The notes beneath the pieces are model-generated. The model saw only the letters and a list, made by a program, of their open reading frames with translations, had not been told where the DNA came from and made no database searches. Of a stretch of DNA of 64,000 nt, positions 37,001-44,359 are shown piece by piece. The stretch lies in the NCBI GenBank assembly GCA_017472285.1, contig JAFUQQ010000033.1, positions 1 to 64,000 on the forward strand. Direction: 5' to 3'. The translations under genes were made by a program, and so were the position numbers. This stretch comes from Clostridia bacterium. Its GTDB lineage: Bacteria > Bacillota > Clostridia > Oscillospirales > CAG-272. Numbering within the stretch: the first letter of the stretch is position 1; every line of letters starts with the position of its first letter.

Positions 37001-37748
37001 ATTCGTCATAAGCGGCAGAGAGAAGTTCATCTTCAAACTTCACGCTGTCGATGGTGGTATTGAACGTGGTGTGACGGCAGTGGTCGGACCAATAGGTATC
37101 GATCATCTTGATCTCTGTGATGGTGGGATTTCTGCCTTCTTTTTTGAAGTATTCCTGACAGAAAGCGATATCGCCTTCGTCCATGGCAAGACCTTTTTCG
37201 CGGATAAATGCCGCAAGACCTTCGCTGTCAAGATCAATAAAGCCATCAAGTGTTGCGACTTCCGTGGGGATATCGTAAACGGGCTTCAATGTTTTGGGGA
37301 GTGTCATCGATGCTTCACGGCATTCCACGGGGTTGATGACGTATTTTTTGATACGTGCGATTTCATCTTCTGTGAGTGTACCATAGAGGCAGTAAACCTT
37401 TGCGGTACGAACGGTGGGACGTTCGCCCTCGGAGATAATCTGGATGCACTGTGCCGCGGAATCGGCTCTCTGGTCGAACTGACCGGGGAGATATTCAACG
37501 GCGAATACATATGCGCCTTCCGCAGAAAGCTCACTCATTACGATATCAAGCTGAGGTTCGGAGAAAACAGTCTTTTTGCAGGAATCAAAAAGGTTTTCTT
37601 CGATATTTTCCACGTCGTAACGGTTGAGAACGCGGATATTTTCAAGAGAAGTGATGCCGAGCAAGCCGCGGATATCGGAAAGAGCCGATTTCGCTTCGCC
37701 TGCAAGCTCTGTTTTCTTCTCAACGTAAACTCTGTAAACCATTGTCAT
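34050..37748 (-). CDS. purL: Phosphoribosylformylglycinamidine synthase (single-chain)
   Basis: Fourth step of IMP synthesis, FGAR to FGAM, with ATP and glutamine. The 1232-residue single chain carries the synthetase core (DHCRHTTFN near 227-235; two AIRS-like ATP domains to ~960) and a C-terminal class-I glutaminase from ~990 with nucleophile Cys in GICNGFQAL and the His-Glu pair in SHGEGRF. Bacillus uses separate PurS/PurQ/PurL, so the large form is notable but common in Clostridia. The ATG at 37748 or 37742 is possible (AAAGGA 4 or 10 nt away). Last gene of the purE operon. Confidence 0.96.
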   Translation of the reverse strand: MTMVYRVYVEKKTELAGEAKSALSDIRGLLGITSLENIRVLNRYDVENIEENLFDSCKKTVFSEPQLDIVMSELSAEGAYVFAVEYLPGQFDQRADSAAQCIQIISEGERPTVRTAKVYCLYGTLTEDEIARIKKYVINPVECREASMTLPKTLKPVYDIPTEVATLDGFIDLDSEGLAAFIREKGLAMDEGDIAFCQEYFKKEGRNPTITEIKMIDTYWSDHCRHTTFNTTIDSVKFEDELLSAAYDEYIATRKALGRTKPINLMDIGTLAGKALKKAGKLDKLDESEEINACTVKIEVEIDGKKEPWLLLFKNETHNHPTEIEPFGGAATCIGGAIRDPLSGRSYVYAAMRITGGANPLVPVSETIPGKLPQRKIVTTAAAGYSSYGNQIGLATGQVDELYHDGYIAKHMEIGAVIGAAPEKNVRRECPEDGDLVILLGGRTGRDGCGGATGSSKSHNLESLENCGAEVQKGNAPEERKLQRLFRNYEACRMIKRCNDFGAGGVSVAIGELADGLFIDLNAVPKKYEGLDGTELAISESQERMAVVVEAENAERFKALADSENLEATVVARVTADPRLVMVWNGKEIVNISREFLNSNGAEKHIDITPAAPVSFEKEIGKDFAASYEALAGDLNVCSKRGLSERFDSTIGAGTVLMPFGGKYQQTPIQAMANKISVEKGHTDDCSLMAWGYNPMIAEKSPYHSAYLAVVESVSKLIATGAKFEDVYLTFQEYFEKPLRDGKRWGKPMAALLGAFKAQMDLGIAAIGGKDSMSGSFEKIDVPPTLVSFAVTTEKTNTITSGEFKGAGHKVVILKPEYDKNGLPVPASLMANFDVVTGLMRSGKAVAVYTPTFGGVAEAIMKMSFGNGIGFAYDASVSMKDIFGYAYGSFIMELTTDENIGTVLGTTTEAAEISYNGIVLPIEKLLAIYENKLESVYACNIPTKEGEIPTYTYTGGCTAKAPAIKVAKPHVLIPVFPGTNCEYDTAKAFADAGADPEIFVINNLSAAGISASAENFAKKIADFQIIFVPGGFSGGDEPDGSGKFITAFFRNATVKEATMKLLDEKGGLMAGICNGFQALIKLGLVPYGKIIDTDENCPTLTYNTISRHQSRLVRTRVCTNNSPWLSETSVGDIITVPISHGEGRFLASDELIAELAANGQIATQYVDMAGNPTYDVHFNPNGSAMAIEGITSPDGRVFGKMGHSERIGSGLYRNVEGNYDLGMFRGAVKFFK

Positions 37749-37824
37749 ACATTCCTTTCATCTAAAAAGTATGTGGGGTTTGTTTGATATTCTAAGGGTA
37801 TCGCAATTCTTATATTGCTATTGC

Positions 37825-37910
37825 GTAGGTGCGCACTGCCATTTTGGCAGTATGGTCGCCCGAAATTTTTATCCTAACTCACGGGCAACCACATAGGGTT
37901 GCCCCTACAA
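37825..37910. repeat. GTAGG..CCTAC hairpin repeat, copy 2
   Basis: Related to the units at 6523-6599 and 41314-41400; it ends GTTGCCCCTAC. Lies in the purD-purL spacer and carries GGCAGTATGGTCGCCCG, as in copy 3. Confidence 0.75.
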
Positions 37911-37928
37911 GATCCCCTGAATTTCAAA

Positions 37929-39197
37929 TTATTTCAACGCCTTGAGCGCTCTCGCACCGATATCGTGGCGGTAGAAGCCGTTTGCGAAATCAACGGTTTC
38001 GGTCTTCTTATAAGCCGCCTTGACAGCATCTTCGAGCGTATCGGCGATCGCAACGACACCGAGAACACGTCCGCCCGCGCTGACAAGACCGTTTTCCGTC
38101 TTCTTTGCGCCGGCAACGTAGATAAAGCCGTTTTCATCATCTGCGGGAAGTGTCATAGGACAGCCGCTTTCGTATTTGACGGGATAACCCTTGGAAGCGA
38201 CGATGACACAACAAGCGGATTTATCGCTGAATTTTACTTCTGTTTCTGCGAGCGTACCGTTCACAACAGCCTGCATAACGGTGAGGAGGTCGCTTTCAAG
38301 CAGAGGAAGCACGACCTGTGTTTCGGGATCGCCGAAACGGCAGTTATATTCGATCACGCGAGGACCGTTCGGTGTGAGCATGAGTCCGAAATACAGACAG
38401 CCCTTGAAGGTTCTTCCCTCTTTATTCATCGCATCGATGGTGGGGAGGAAGATGGTCTTCATACATTCTTCCGCAACTTCTGCCGTATAATAAGGGTTGG
38501 GAGCGATCGTACCCATACCGCCTGTGTTGAGTCCAGTATCACCGTCACCTGCGCGCTTGTGGTCCATGGAGGAGATCATCGGAACAACGACGTTGCCGTC
38601 TGTGAATGCAAGGACGGAAACCTCGGGACCCGTCAGAAATTCTTCAATCACGACACGGCTACCCGATGCGCCGAAGACTTTATCTTCCATCATGGAATGG
38701 ATAGCATCTTTTGCTTCTTCGCGTGTCTGCGCGATGATAACGCCCTTGCCAAGCGCAAGACCGTCTGCCTTGATAACAGTCGGAATGGGTGCGGTTTCAA
38801 TATATGTAAGAGCGGATTCCGCGTCTTCAAACACTTCGTAAGAAGCTGTGGGAATACCGTATTTTTTCATGAGATTTTTGGAAAAAACCTTACTGCCTTC
38901 GATGATTGCCGCATTTGCACGAGGACCAAACGCGGGAACGCCGATGGCTTCGAGTGCATCGACCGCGCCGAGCACGAGCGGATCGTCGGGAGCGACAACG
39001 GCAAAATCGATGGCGTTTTCTTTTGCGAAATGAACGATAGCTTCAATATCTTTTGCGCCGATGCCTGTGCAAACAGCATCGTCTGCCATACCGCCGTTAC
39101 CGGGGAGCGCATAGATCACTTCAACAGCAGGATTTTCTTTCAGTTTTTTAATGATTGCGTGTTCACGGCCACCGCCGCCAACTACCATAAGCTTCAT
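37929..39197 (-). CDS. purD: Phosphoribosylamine-glycine ligase
   Basis: ATP-grasp enzyme joining phosphoribosylamine and glycine. The 422-residue protein begins MVVGGGGREHAI (3-14), has the ATP-grasp loop VIKADGLALGKGV (~140-152) and the CLYFGLMLTPNGPRVIEYNCRFGDPE region (within ~265-295) with the metal and substrate residues. It lies between the AICAR transformylase and purL. Confidence 0.96.
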   Translation of the reverse strand: MKLMVVGGGGREHAIIKKLKENPAVEVIYALPGNGGMADDAVCTGIGAKDIEAIVHFAKENAIDFAVVAPDDPLVLGAVDALEAIGVPAFGPRANAAIIEGSKVFSKNLMKKYGIPTASYEVFEDAESALTYIETAPIPTVIKADGLALGKGVIIAQTREEAKDAIHSMMEDKVFGASGSRVVIEEFLTGPEVSVLAFTDGNVVVPMISSMDHKRAGDGDTGLNTGGMGTIAPNPYYTAEVAEECMKTIFLPTIDAMNKEGRTFKGCLYFGLMLTPNGPRVIEYNCRFGDPETQVVLPLLESDLLTVMQAVVNGTLAETEVKFSDKSACCVIVASKGYPVKYESGCPMTLPADDENGFIYVAGAKKTENGLVSAGGRVLGVVAIADTLEDAVKAAYKKTETVDFANGFYRHDIGARALKALK

Positions 39198-39327
39198 AAT
39201 GAAAATTTCCTTTCAATTATTCATTCTTCATTATTCATCATTCATTGGTGAAAATGTACGACATACATTTTCACCTGTAACGCCGTAACGCCGGCAATAT
39301 TTCAGCCGGCGAAAAGCTACTTGGATA

Positions 39328-40512
39328 TTAATGATGGAACAGGCGCATACCCGTGAATGCCATAGCGATGTCATATTTATCGCAACATTCAATCACGAGA
39401 TCATCACGTTTGGAGCCGCCGGGTTCCGCGATGTAAGAAACACCACTCTTCTTTGCTCTTTCGATATTATCGGAGAACGGGAAGAACGCATCGGAGCCGA
39501 GTGCAACGCCTGTGATGGTTGCAAGATATGCTTCCGCTTCTTCAGCGGTGAGCGGTTCAGGACGTGTGGTAAAGTATTTCTGCCAGATACCTTCTGCGCA
39601 AACGTCTTCTTCGTTTTTATTGATATAACCGTCAATGACGTTATCACGGTCGGGTCTGCCGAGCGTGGGAAGGAAAGGAAGATTCAATACCTTTTCATGC
39701 TGACGGAGATGCCATGTATCTGCCTTCGTACCTGCAAGACGTGTGCAATGGATTCTGGACTGCTGACCTGCGCCGACACCGATCGCCTGACCGTCAACGG
39801 CATAGCATACGGAGTTGGACTGTGTATATTTGAGCGTAATGAGCGCGATGATGAGGTCACGCTTTGCGCTTTCGGGGAGTTCTTTGTTCTTGGTCACAAC
39901 GTTGGAAAGGAGTGCTTCGTTGATCTCGAAATTGTTTCTGCCCTGTTCAAAAGTGATACCGTAAACCTGTTTGGTTTCGATGGGAGCAGGAACGTAATTT
40001 CTGTCGATCTTTACGATATTATAAGCACCCTGCTTCTTTGTTTTGAGAATTTCAAGTGCTTCGGGAGTATAGTCGGGAGCGATGACACCGTCGGAAACTT
40101 CACGTTTGATGAGGAGCGCGGTGGTCTTATCGCAAGTATCGGAAAGCGCGATCCAGTCACCGAAGGAGGACATTCTGTCCGTACCTCTTGCCCTTGCATA
40201 AGCGCAAGCGAGAGGAGAATCGTCAAGACCTTCGATATCATCAACGAAACAAGCCTTTTTGAGATTTGCGGAAAGAGGAAGTCCGACAGCGGCGGAAGTG
40301 GGGCTGACGTGCTTGAAAGAAGTAGCCGCGACCATGCCTGTCGCTTCGGAAATTTCCTTTACGAGCTGCCAGGAGTTGAATGCGTCAAGGAAGTTGATGT
40401 AACCGGGTCTGCCGCAAAGGATTTCAATAGGGAGTTCGGAACCGTCTGCCATATAGATTTTAGAGGGTTTCTGATTGGGGTTACAACCGTATTTGAGTTC
40501 AAATTCGTTCAT
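39328..40512 (-). CDS. AICAR transformylase, stand-alone (PurH C-terminal domain-like)
   Basis: Formylates AICAR with 10-formyl-tetrahydrofolate, the ninth step of IMP synthesis. The 394-residue protein matches only the transformylase half of PurH; the Lys-His pair in SFKHVSPTSAAVG (~65-77) is the proposed catalytic pair. The MGS-like IMP cyclohydrolase half is missing. The next gene upstream (40536) is a PurO-type cyclohydrolase, which supplies that activity. The two are 23 nt apart, so they are coexpressed. Known in some Clostridia, but unusual against the fused PurH standard. Confidence 0.9.
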   Translation of the reverse strand: MNEFELKYGCNPNQKPSKIYMADGSELPIEILCGRPGYINFLDAFNSWQLVKEISEATGMVAATSFKHVSPTSAAVGLPLSANLKKACFVDDIEGLDDSPLACAYARARGTDRMSSFGDWIALSDTCDKTTALLIKREVSDGVIAPDYTPEALEILKTKKQGAYNIVKIDRNYVPAPIETKQVYGITFEQGRNNFEINEALLSNVVTKNKELPESAKRDLIIALITLKYTQSNSVCYAVDGQAIGVGAGQQSRIHCTRLAGTKADTWHLRQHEKVLNLPFLPTLGRPDRDNVIDGYINKNEEDVCAEGIWQKYFTTRPEPLTAEEAEAYLATITGVALGSDAFFPFSDNIERAKKSGVSYIAEPGGSKRDDLVIECCDKYDIAMAFTGMRLFHH

Positions 40513-40535
40513 GGGAATGATCTTCCTTTCTCAAA

Positions 40536-41264
40536 TCAATGATTTTTGTTGATAATGATATCGGTGGGTTCGCTGCCGTCAAGCGGAATGGTGCGTACAA
40601 AGAGAGAAACTTTGTTGTCTTCATTCAGACTTGCCCATACAAGATCAGCGAGTTCTTCGGCTGTGTTGGGAAGTGCGACTTCTTCGGGTTCACCGTAGAA
40701 AGAGGGGATGGGATTGCCGTCACATTTATAAGTGTGAATGAAATGACCAAGACCCGTCAAGGGCTTGTAGCTATAAAAATATCTCTGGCAAGCTTCGGGA
40801 TTGCCATTGTTGCTCTTGAGAATGGAAAGCTTATAACGGAAATCATTTGCCGCGAAATCGTAGTGGAGAATACCGGAAATACGGGGGGTATAGTTGGGAT
40901 GGTCGGGTTCAAATTCTCTTGTATGGAGAGATTTTTCAAAAGCATAACCGTCGTCGCCGTTTGCGAGGATGTATTCGTAAACGGTATTGGTCTGGTCGCC
41001 GTTGGTGATGATTTCTGTATTTTCAAGCTGGAGGAAAGGGTTATAAATAATCAGACTGGGATCGGAAAGTTTGGATTCATCAAATGCTTTGGTGCGCATA
41101 CCGCCGTCAAAGCGTTCAAAAATACGGTTGCGGCTATTTTCGCTGCGACCCATGATGAAATATGCAATCATTGCATTTTTACCGTCCGCGCTCTTACCGA
41201 TCACGATGCCGCGTCCGGGGTATGTATTGTTTTCCAAAAGAGATTTCAAATCATATAATGCCAT
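40536..41264 (-). CDS. purO: IMP cyclohydrolase of the PurO type
   Basis: Closes FAICAR to IMP. The 242-residue protein has YPGRGIVIG (15-23), the N-terminal signature I associate with the archaeal-type PurO family, and no PurH resemblance. It sits directly before the stand-alone AICAR transformylase, so the pair replaces bifunctional PurH. The function is inferred from family motif and context. The gene symbol is by family. Confidence 0.85.
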   Translation of the reverse strand: MALYDLKSLLENNTYPGRGIVIGKSADGKNAMIAYFIMGRSENSRNRIFERFDGGMRTKAFDESKLSDPSLIIYNPFLQLENTEIITNGDQTNTVYEYILANGDDGYAFEKSLHTREFEPDHPNYTPRISGILHYDFAANDFRYKLSILKSNNGNPEACQRYFYSYKPLTGLGHFIHTYKCDGNPIPSFYGEPEEVALPNTAEELADLVWASLNEDNKVSLFVRTIPLDGSEPTDIIINKNH

Positions 41265-41313
41265 GGTTATCAGTCCTTTCTTGATGATGTTTCACGAAAA
41301 TTTCGTTTACTTG

Positions 41314-41400
41314 GTAGGGGCGCACTGCCATTTTAGCAGTATGGTCGCCCGCCATTTTGCGGTTCTTTGCAACGGGCGACCACGCAGGGTCGCCCCTACA
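41314..41400. repeat. GTAGGGGCG..CCTAC hairpin repeat, copy 3
   Basis: Begins GTAGGGGCGCACTGCC and ends GGGTCGCCCCTAC, with inner GGTCGCCCG/CGGGCGACC arms. Lies in the purN-purO spacer. Confidence 0.78.
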
Positions 41401-41432
41401 AGCACGCCGTATTATGTTTTGTTCGACCGCAT

Positions 41433-42044
41433 TTATCTCTTACGGAGAATCTCCGCGCTGACCATTTCCGCCGCGGAGGGAAGAAGATGCCATTCGGCTT
41501 CTTCCATGACGCGCTTCTGCAAAATTTCAGGGGTATCGCCATCCTGAATGGCAACGGCTTTCTGCAAAAGAATTTTGCCGCCATCGGGGATTTCATTGAC
41601 AAAATGCACTGTTGCACCCGTCACCTTCACACCGTAAGCAAGAGCCGCTTCGTGAACATGAAGCCCATAAAAGCCCTTGCCGCAAAAAGATGGAATGAGC
41701 GAGGGGTGTACGTTGAGGATTCTTTCGGGATATGCAGAGGTGAAATCCTCGGAAAAAATACTCATAAAGCCGGCAAGGATAATCAGTTCGATGCCGTTTT
41801 CTGTGAGAAGCTCTTTGATTTTCGCTTCAAAAGCTTCCTGCGAGCCAAGCTCTTTTTTGAGAACCGTTGCTGTGGGAATATCCGCATTTTTCGCGCGTTC
41901 CAGAGCGTAAGCACCCTCTTTATTGGAGATAACGAGCGAAATTTTACCGCTTTTCAGCTCGCCGCGCTTTTCGGAATCGATCAGAGCTTGTAAATTCGTG
42001 CCGCCGCCCGAAACGAGCACGGCAATTTTAACGGGAGAATTCAT
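41433..42044 (-). CDS. purN: Phosphoribosylglycinamide formyltransferase
   Basis: Transfers a formyl group from 10-formyl-tetrahydrofolate to GAR. The 203-residue protein has the PurN start VLVSGGGTNLQALI (9-22), the catalytic NVHPSLIPSF (~110-119) with Asn and His, and the Asp loop HFVNEIPDGG. Third gene in the purine operon after purE and purM. Confidence 0.95.
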   Translation of the reverse strand: MNSPVKIAVLVSGGGTNLQALIDSEKRGELKSGKISLVISNKEGAYALERAKNADIPTATVLKKELGSQEAFEAKIKELLTENGIELIILAGFMSIFSEDFTSAYPERILNVHPSLIPSFCGKGFYGLHVHEAALAYGVKVTGATVHFVNEIPDGGKILLQKAVAIQDGDTPEILQKRVMEEAEWHLLPSAAEMVSAEILRKR

Positions 42045-42066
42045 GGGTAAATCCTCTTTTCTATTA

Positions 42067-42131
42067 TTTGAACGAAATTCAGTTTTCGTCGAACTCTTTT
42101 TTTAATGTTTTATTTTTGAATATTGTTCAAG
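42067..42131. repeat. Two degenerate palindrome copies
   Basis: TTTGAACGAAATTCAGT at 42067-42083 and TTTGAATATTGTTCAAG at 42115-42131, upstream of purN on its template. These are the most rightward members of the 17-mer family. Confidence 0.55.
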
Positions 42132-42159
42132 AAAAATCATTCCATTCGGAAGATAAGAT

Positions 42160-42355
42160 ATTGAAAGGCTCGCCCTCCTGGAGAGCTGTCGCCGCAAGGC
42201 GACTGAGAGGGTCTTTATCAACACAATGCCCTCTCCGCCACGGCAAGCCGTGCCACCGTCTACTGCGGTTCGGTCACGCTCGGGGTCTGACAGCCATTTA
42301 GGCTGTCATTCAAGACCCTCACGCCGCTTCGCTACCCAAAGTGAGAGACTAAAGA
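42160..42355. repeat. Dispersed intergenic element (full copy)
   Basis: This ~190-nt stretch holds several hairpins: GTCGCCGCAAGGCGAC, CGGCAAGCCG and GACAGCC..GGCTGTC. Its last 70 nt match the first 73 nt of the window. CTCTC/GAGAG motifs mark both ends. No ORF of note is inside. It is a non-coding repeat in the purM-purN spacer; the rest of the spacer (42132-42159, 42356-42372) shows nothing. Confidence 0.7.
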
Positions 42356-42372
42356 TTCATTTTTTTTAATCA

Positions 42373-43416
42373 TCAGTCTAAAATGATCTTATCTTCGGAT
42401 TCGATGATACCGCCGAGAACGTAAGCATCCTCGCCGTTTGCCCTGAGAATTTCAAGAGCGGTGTCAACGTCTTCTTTCTCAACGACGACACACATACCGA
42501 CACCCATATTATAAGTGTTGTACATATCTCTTTCGGGAATATTGCCTGTCTTTGCGATGAGATCGAAGATGGGAAGCACACGAACGTCTGCTTTGCTGAT
42601 CTTCGCACCAAGACCGTCGGGAATGCTTCTCGGGATATTTTCATAGAAGCCGCCGCCTGTGATATGGGAAATGCCCTTCACGTTCACTTTTTCGATCAGC
42701 GCGAGGATAGATTTTACGTAGATTCTTGTGGGAGTGAGAAGTGTTTCGCCGATGGTCTTGCCGCCGAGTTCTTCTTTGGCAACGTAAAGATCGGGATTGT
42801 TGTTATCGATATCAAATACCTTACGGCAAAGAGAGAAGCCATTGGAATGGATACCTGTGGAGGGGAGCGCGATGATTACGTCACCCGCCGCCATCTTGGT
42901 GTTATCGATGATCTTCTTTTTGTCAACGATACCGACGGCAAAGCCTGCAAGGTCATAATCTTCCACGGGCATCAAACCGGGATGTTCCGCGGTTTCACCG
43001 CCGATGAGTGCCGCACCGGACTGTACACAGCCTTCTGCAACACCGGAAACGATCGCCGCGATCTTTTCGGGAATATTTTTACCGCAAGCGATATAGTCAA
43101 GGAAGAAAAGGGGTTTTGCGCCGCAGCAAATGATATCGTTCACACACATGGCAACCGCATCGATACCGATGGTATCATGCTTGTCCATGAGAATTGCGAG
43201 CTTGACTTTGGTACCGCAACCGTCGGTACCGGAAACGAGTACGGGTTCTTCCATACCCATGGGAAGCGCGAAGCAACCACCGAAACCGCCGACATCGTCA
43301 AGACAGCCTGCATTGCGTGTACGCGCGATATGTGCTTTCATGAGTTCAACGGCTTTATAACCTGCGGTGATATCAACGCCGGCTGCCGCATAGCTTTCGG
43401 ATCTGGAATTCTGCAT
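42373..43416 (-). CDS. purM: Phosphoribosylformylglycinamidine cyclo-ligase (AIR synthetase)
   Basis: Makes aminoimidazole ribotide from FGAM and ATP. The 347-residue protein starts [20 protein letters not shown] and has [14 protein letters not shown] (~63-76), [13 protein letters not shown] and [12 protein letters not shown] (~256-267), all PurM signatures. It follows purE in the operon. Confidence 0.96.
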   Translation of the reverse strand: MQNSRSESYAAAGVDITAGYKAVELMKAHIARTRNAGCLDDVGGFGGCFALPMGMEEPVLVSGTDGCGTKVKLAILMDKHDTIGIDAVAMCVNDIICCGAKPLFFLDYIACGKNIPEKIAAIVSGVAEGCVQSGAALIGGETAEHPGLMPVEDYDLAGFAVGIVDKKKIIDNTKMAAGDVIIALPSTGIHSNGFSLCRKVFDIDNNNPDLYVAKEELGGKTIGETLLTPTRIYVKSILALIEKVNVKGISHITGGGFYENIPRSIPDGLGAKISKADVRVLPIFDLIAKTGNIPERDMYNTYNMGVGMCVVVEKEDVDTALEILRANGEDAYVLGGIIESEDKIILD

Positions 43417-43587
43417 TGTGGGAATCCTCCTTAAAGATTTATATTTCTGAGTATTCTTATATCATAAATTTTAGTTGCCGAAATACGTTTCCGTCGTTTC
43501 ACATTGTCTGTTTTATTCACAAAACTTTAGAAAGGCGGACACTCCGAAATGCTGACGCAAGTCGGAAGGGTGCAGCGACTCGCTGCC

Positions 43588-44082
43588 TTATTTATTATAT
43601 TTCTGTTCAATCGCTCTGTTTCTTGCGAGGACTTTTGCCGCACCTGCCGCTCTTGCTGCGGAAAGCTTTTTGGCAAGCTCCATATCTTCGATCGCGAGCA
43701 TCTGGATGCAAAGGATCGCAGCGTTTGCCGCGCCGTCGATGGCAACGGTGGCAACGGGGATACCTGTCGGCATCTGAACGGTGGAAAGAAGGGCATCCAA
43801 ACCGTCAAGGTTGGTGCTCTTTACGGGAACACCGACAACGGGAAGTGTCGTATTTGCGGCAATTGCACCTGCGAGATGCGCTGCCATGCCCGCAAGGGCA
43901 ATGATCGCGCCGAAACCATTCTGACGTGCGGAGGAAGAAAATTCTTTTGCTTCCACAGGGGTTCTGTGCGCGGAGAATACGTGTACTTCATAAGGCACAC
44001 CGTATTCGGCAAGTACATTGATGGCTTTTTCCGCAACGGGAAGGTCGCTGTCGCTACCCATGATAATTGCAATTCTTTTCAT
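43588..44082 (-). CDS. purE: N5-carboxyaminoimidazole ribonucleotide mutase
   Basis: Carboxylation step of IMP synthesis. The 164-residue class-I PurE has the start IIMGSDSDLPVAEKA (6-20), SAHRTP (~41-46) with the catalytic His, and the GMAAHLAGAIAANT segment (~69-82). The ATG at 44082 has AAAGGA ~11 nt upstream; nine earlier codons in frame are leader. It is first gene of the purine operon, behind a ZTP riboswitch. PurK is not in the window. Confidence 0.96.
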   Translation of the reverse strand: MKRIAIIMGSDSDLPVAEKAINVLAEYGVPYEVHVFSAHRTPVEAKEFSSSARQNGFGAIIALAGMAAHLAGAIAANTTLPVVGVPVKSTNLDGLDALLSTVQMPTGIPVATVAIDGAANAAILCIQMLAIEDMELAKKLSAARAAGAAKVLARNRAIEQKYNK

Positions 44083-44145
44083 AGACAATCGTTTCCTTTC
44101 TTGCGGCAACAGCCGCTTGTGATTTCCAAGTATTCCCTTACAAAC

Positions 44146-44187
44146 GAAAAGGGCAGTCCTATCCTTTGACTTGGAATAGGATTGCCC
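44146..44187 (-). terminator. Riboswitch-controlled terminator upstream of purE
   Basis: On the minus strand GGGCAATCCTATTCC pairs with GGATAGGACTGCCC and is followed by TTTT. The 5' arm begins in the last GGGC of the ZTP riboswitch, so ligand binding and terminator formation compete. Confidence 0.85.
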
Positions 44188-44250
44188 AGACGGTCGGCAG
44201 TATTATCCCCCGTTTCCTTGTGGTGCTCCACATTCCGTCGGTTGCGGGAA
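44184..44250 (-). ncRNA. ZTP riboswitch (pfl motif)
   Basis: The transcript has the pfl hallmarks: ACCGACGGAATGTGGAG with CCAC closing, AAGG, then a distal GCCGACCGTCTGGGC block that ends at 44184. I recall an almost identical block in known Clostridium pfl RNAs. ZTP/AICAR-type alarmones signal low 10-formyl-folate and turn on purine and folate genes. A terminator using the GGGC tail follows. Assigned by motif; no covariance search was run. Confidence 0.87.
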
Positions 44251-44270
44251 ATCCTTTGTTCTACTTTATC

Positions 44271-44299
44271 ATTATATCTATTTTTTTCATTTTTGTCAA
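44271..44299 (-). promoter_or_regulatory. purE operon promoter (TTGACA-N17-TATAAT)
   Basis: A perfect consensus promoter: -35 TTGACA (complement of 44294-44299), 17-nt spacer, -10 TATAAT (complement of 44271-44276). The riboswitch begins ~20 nt downstream. Confidence 0.92.
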
Positions 44300-44359
44300 G
44301 ATTTTTTGCCAATATTCCCAAATATCAAAATGATTTTTTCACAATATCAACAAAAATTT

